From assembly GCA_964461635.1 (NCBI GenBank), contig CAYWVC010000059.1, positions 1 to 6,393 on the forward strand: a stretch of DNA of 6,393 bases, in the 5' to 3' direction. The notes under the pieces are model-generated. The model made no database searches and was not told the DNA's origin. It saw only the letters and a program-made list of their open reading frames with translations. Of this stretch, positions 6,211 to 6,393 are shown piece after piece. Both the position numbers and the translations under genes were made by a program. This stretch comes from RGIG3994 sp964461635. Lineage in GTDB: Bacteria; Bacillota; Clostridia; Oscillospirales; CAG-272. Each line of letters starts with the position of its first letter. The stretch's first letter is position 1.

Positions 6211-6219
6211 TGTTATAAT
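6211..6219 (+). promoter_or_regulatory. Possible extended -10 promoter before the transposase gene
   Basis: TGTTATAAT on the plus strand is an extended -10 element with a perfect TATAAT (6214-6219). No good -35 box is present; TTCCCT at 6192-6197 with a 16-nt spacer is weak. The predicted start near 6226 falls only a few bases before the candidate ATG codons, so the mRNA would be nearly leaderless. Confidence 0.45.
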
Positions 6220-6229
6220 GCTATGGGTT

Positions 6230-6393
6230 ATGCAAATGGACAGTAAAAAAGAATGGTCAAAAAGAAAAGATCTGCGGTTCAAGCAATACGATTACAGCTC
6301 CGCGGGTGCTTATTTTGTCACGATATGTATTAAAGACAGGAAAAGAATACTCTCGGATATCGTCAATCCGGTAGGGGTCGGCGCCCTCGACGA
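6230..6393 (+). CDS. REP-associated tyrosine transposase (RAYT, IS200-like Y1 family), N-terminal part, cut by window end
   Basis: Fifty-four codons are open to the window edge. The sequence RKDLRFKQYDYSSAGAYFVT (residues 13-32) followed by ICIKDRKRI is the typical start of REP-associated transposases, single-strand DNA nucleases related to IS200/IS605 TnpA that act at REP palindromes. The catalytic HUH motif and tyrosine lie beyond the window. The start is uncertain: in-frame ATG codons occur at 6218, 6230 and 6236, and none has a clear Shine-Dalgarno. The one at 6218 overlaps the putative -10 box, so I used 6230. It is divergent from the surface-protein gene. Whether the complete gene is intact cannot be judged. 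Confidence 0.82.
   Translation, partial: MQMDSKKEWSKRKDLRFKQYDYSSAGAYFVTICIKDRKRILSDIVNPVGVGALD

Overview
The window looks like a piece of a gut-type Clostridia genome (Oscillospirales or Christensenellales-like), probably from a metagenome assembly. It is moderately GC-rich with AT-rich promoters of near-perfect sigma-A consensus and AGGAG-type ribosome binding sites. It holds a DUF1385/YqhQ membrane protein, a minimal SufCB pair, a surface protein with a Cys-Gly tail ahead of its C-terminal membrane anchor, and a REP-associated transposase. The taxonomic placement is inference; there is no marker gene here. A run of exactly 100 N at 3289-3388 is an assembly gap of unknown true size inside a repetitive coding region.

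Layout from the left: 1-106 is non-coding and carries a perfect 16-bp inverted repeat plus a degenerate 35-bp direct repeat. Next come three genes on the minus strand, read right to left as one apparent operon. First is a SufC-like ABC ATPase (2206-2928), then a short SufB-type scaffold (1284-2201), then a DUF1385 membrane protein (107-1261, probable TTG start). A TTGACA-17-TACAAT promoter (2995-3023) drives this operon. The SufC and SufB-type proteins together match the two-gene 'SUF-like minimal' (SmsCB) form of iron-sulfur cluster assembly; no SufD, SufS, SufU or SufE is visible.

Upstream of that operon, a 28-bp perfect palindrome followed on the minus strand by TATCTTTT probably terminates the preceding gene. 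That gene is a large secreted protein (3109-6013, minus strand). It has a signal peptide, eight C-[VY]-x-x-G ... GG-[IL]-x-G repeats, a second beta-helix-like half, a Thr/Gly/Asp/Glu-rich 9-residue repeat stalk broken by the gap, and a C-terminal Cys-Gly motif, membrane helix and KRK tail. Its promoter is TTGACA-17-TATAAT (6070-6098).

The right end carries, on the plus strand, the first 54 or so codons of a REP-associated tyrosine transposase (IS200-like, Y1 family), cut by the window edge.

The iron-sulfur operon and the surface protein are separate transcription units in the same orientation; nothing suggests that they work together. The transposase and the palindromes at the far left may be related, because RAYT enzymes act on REP-type palindromes, but this is only a hypothesis.
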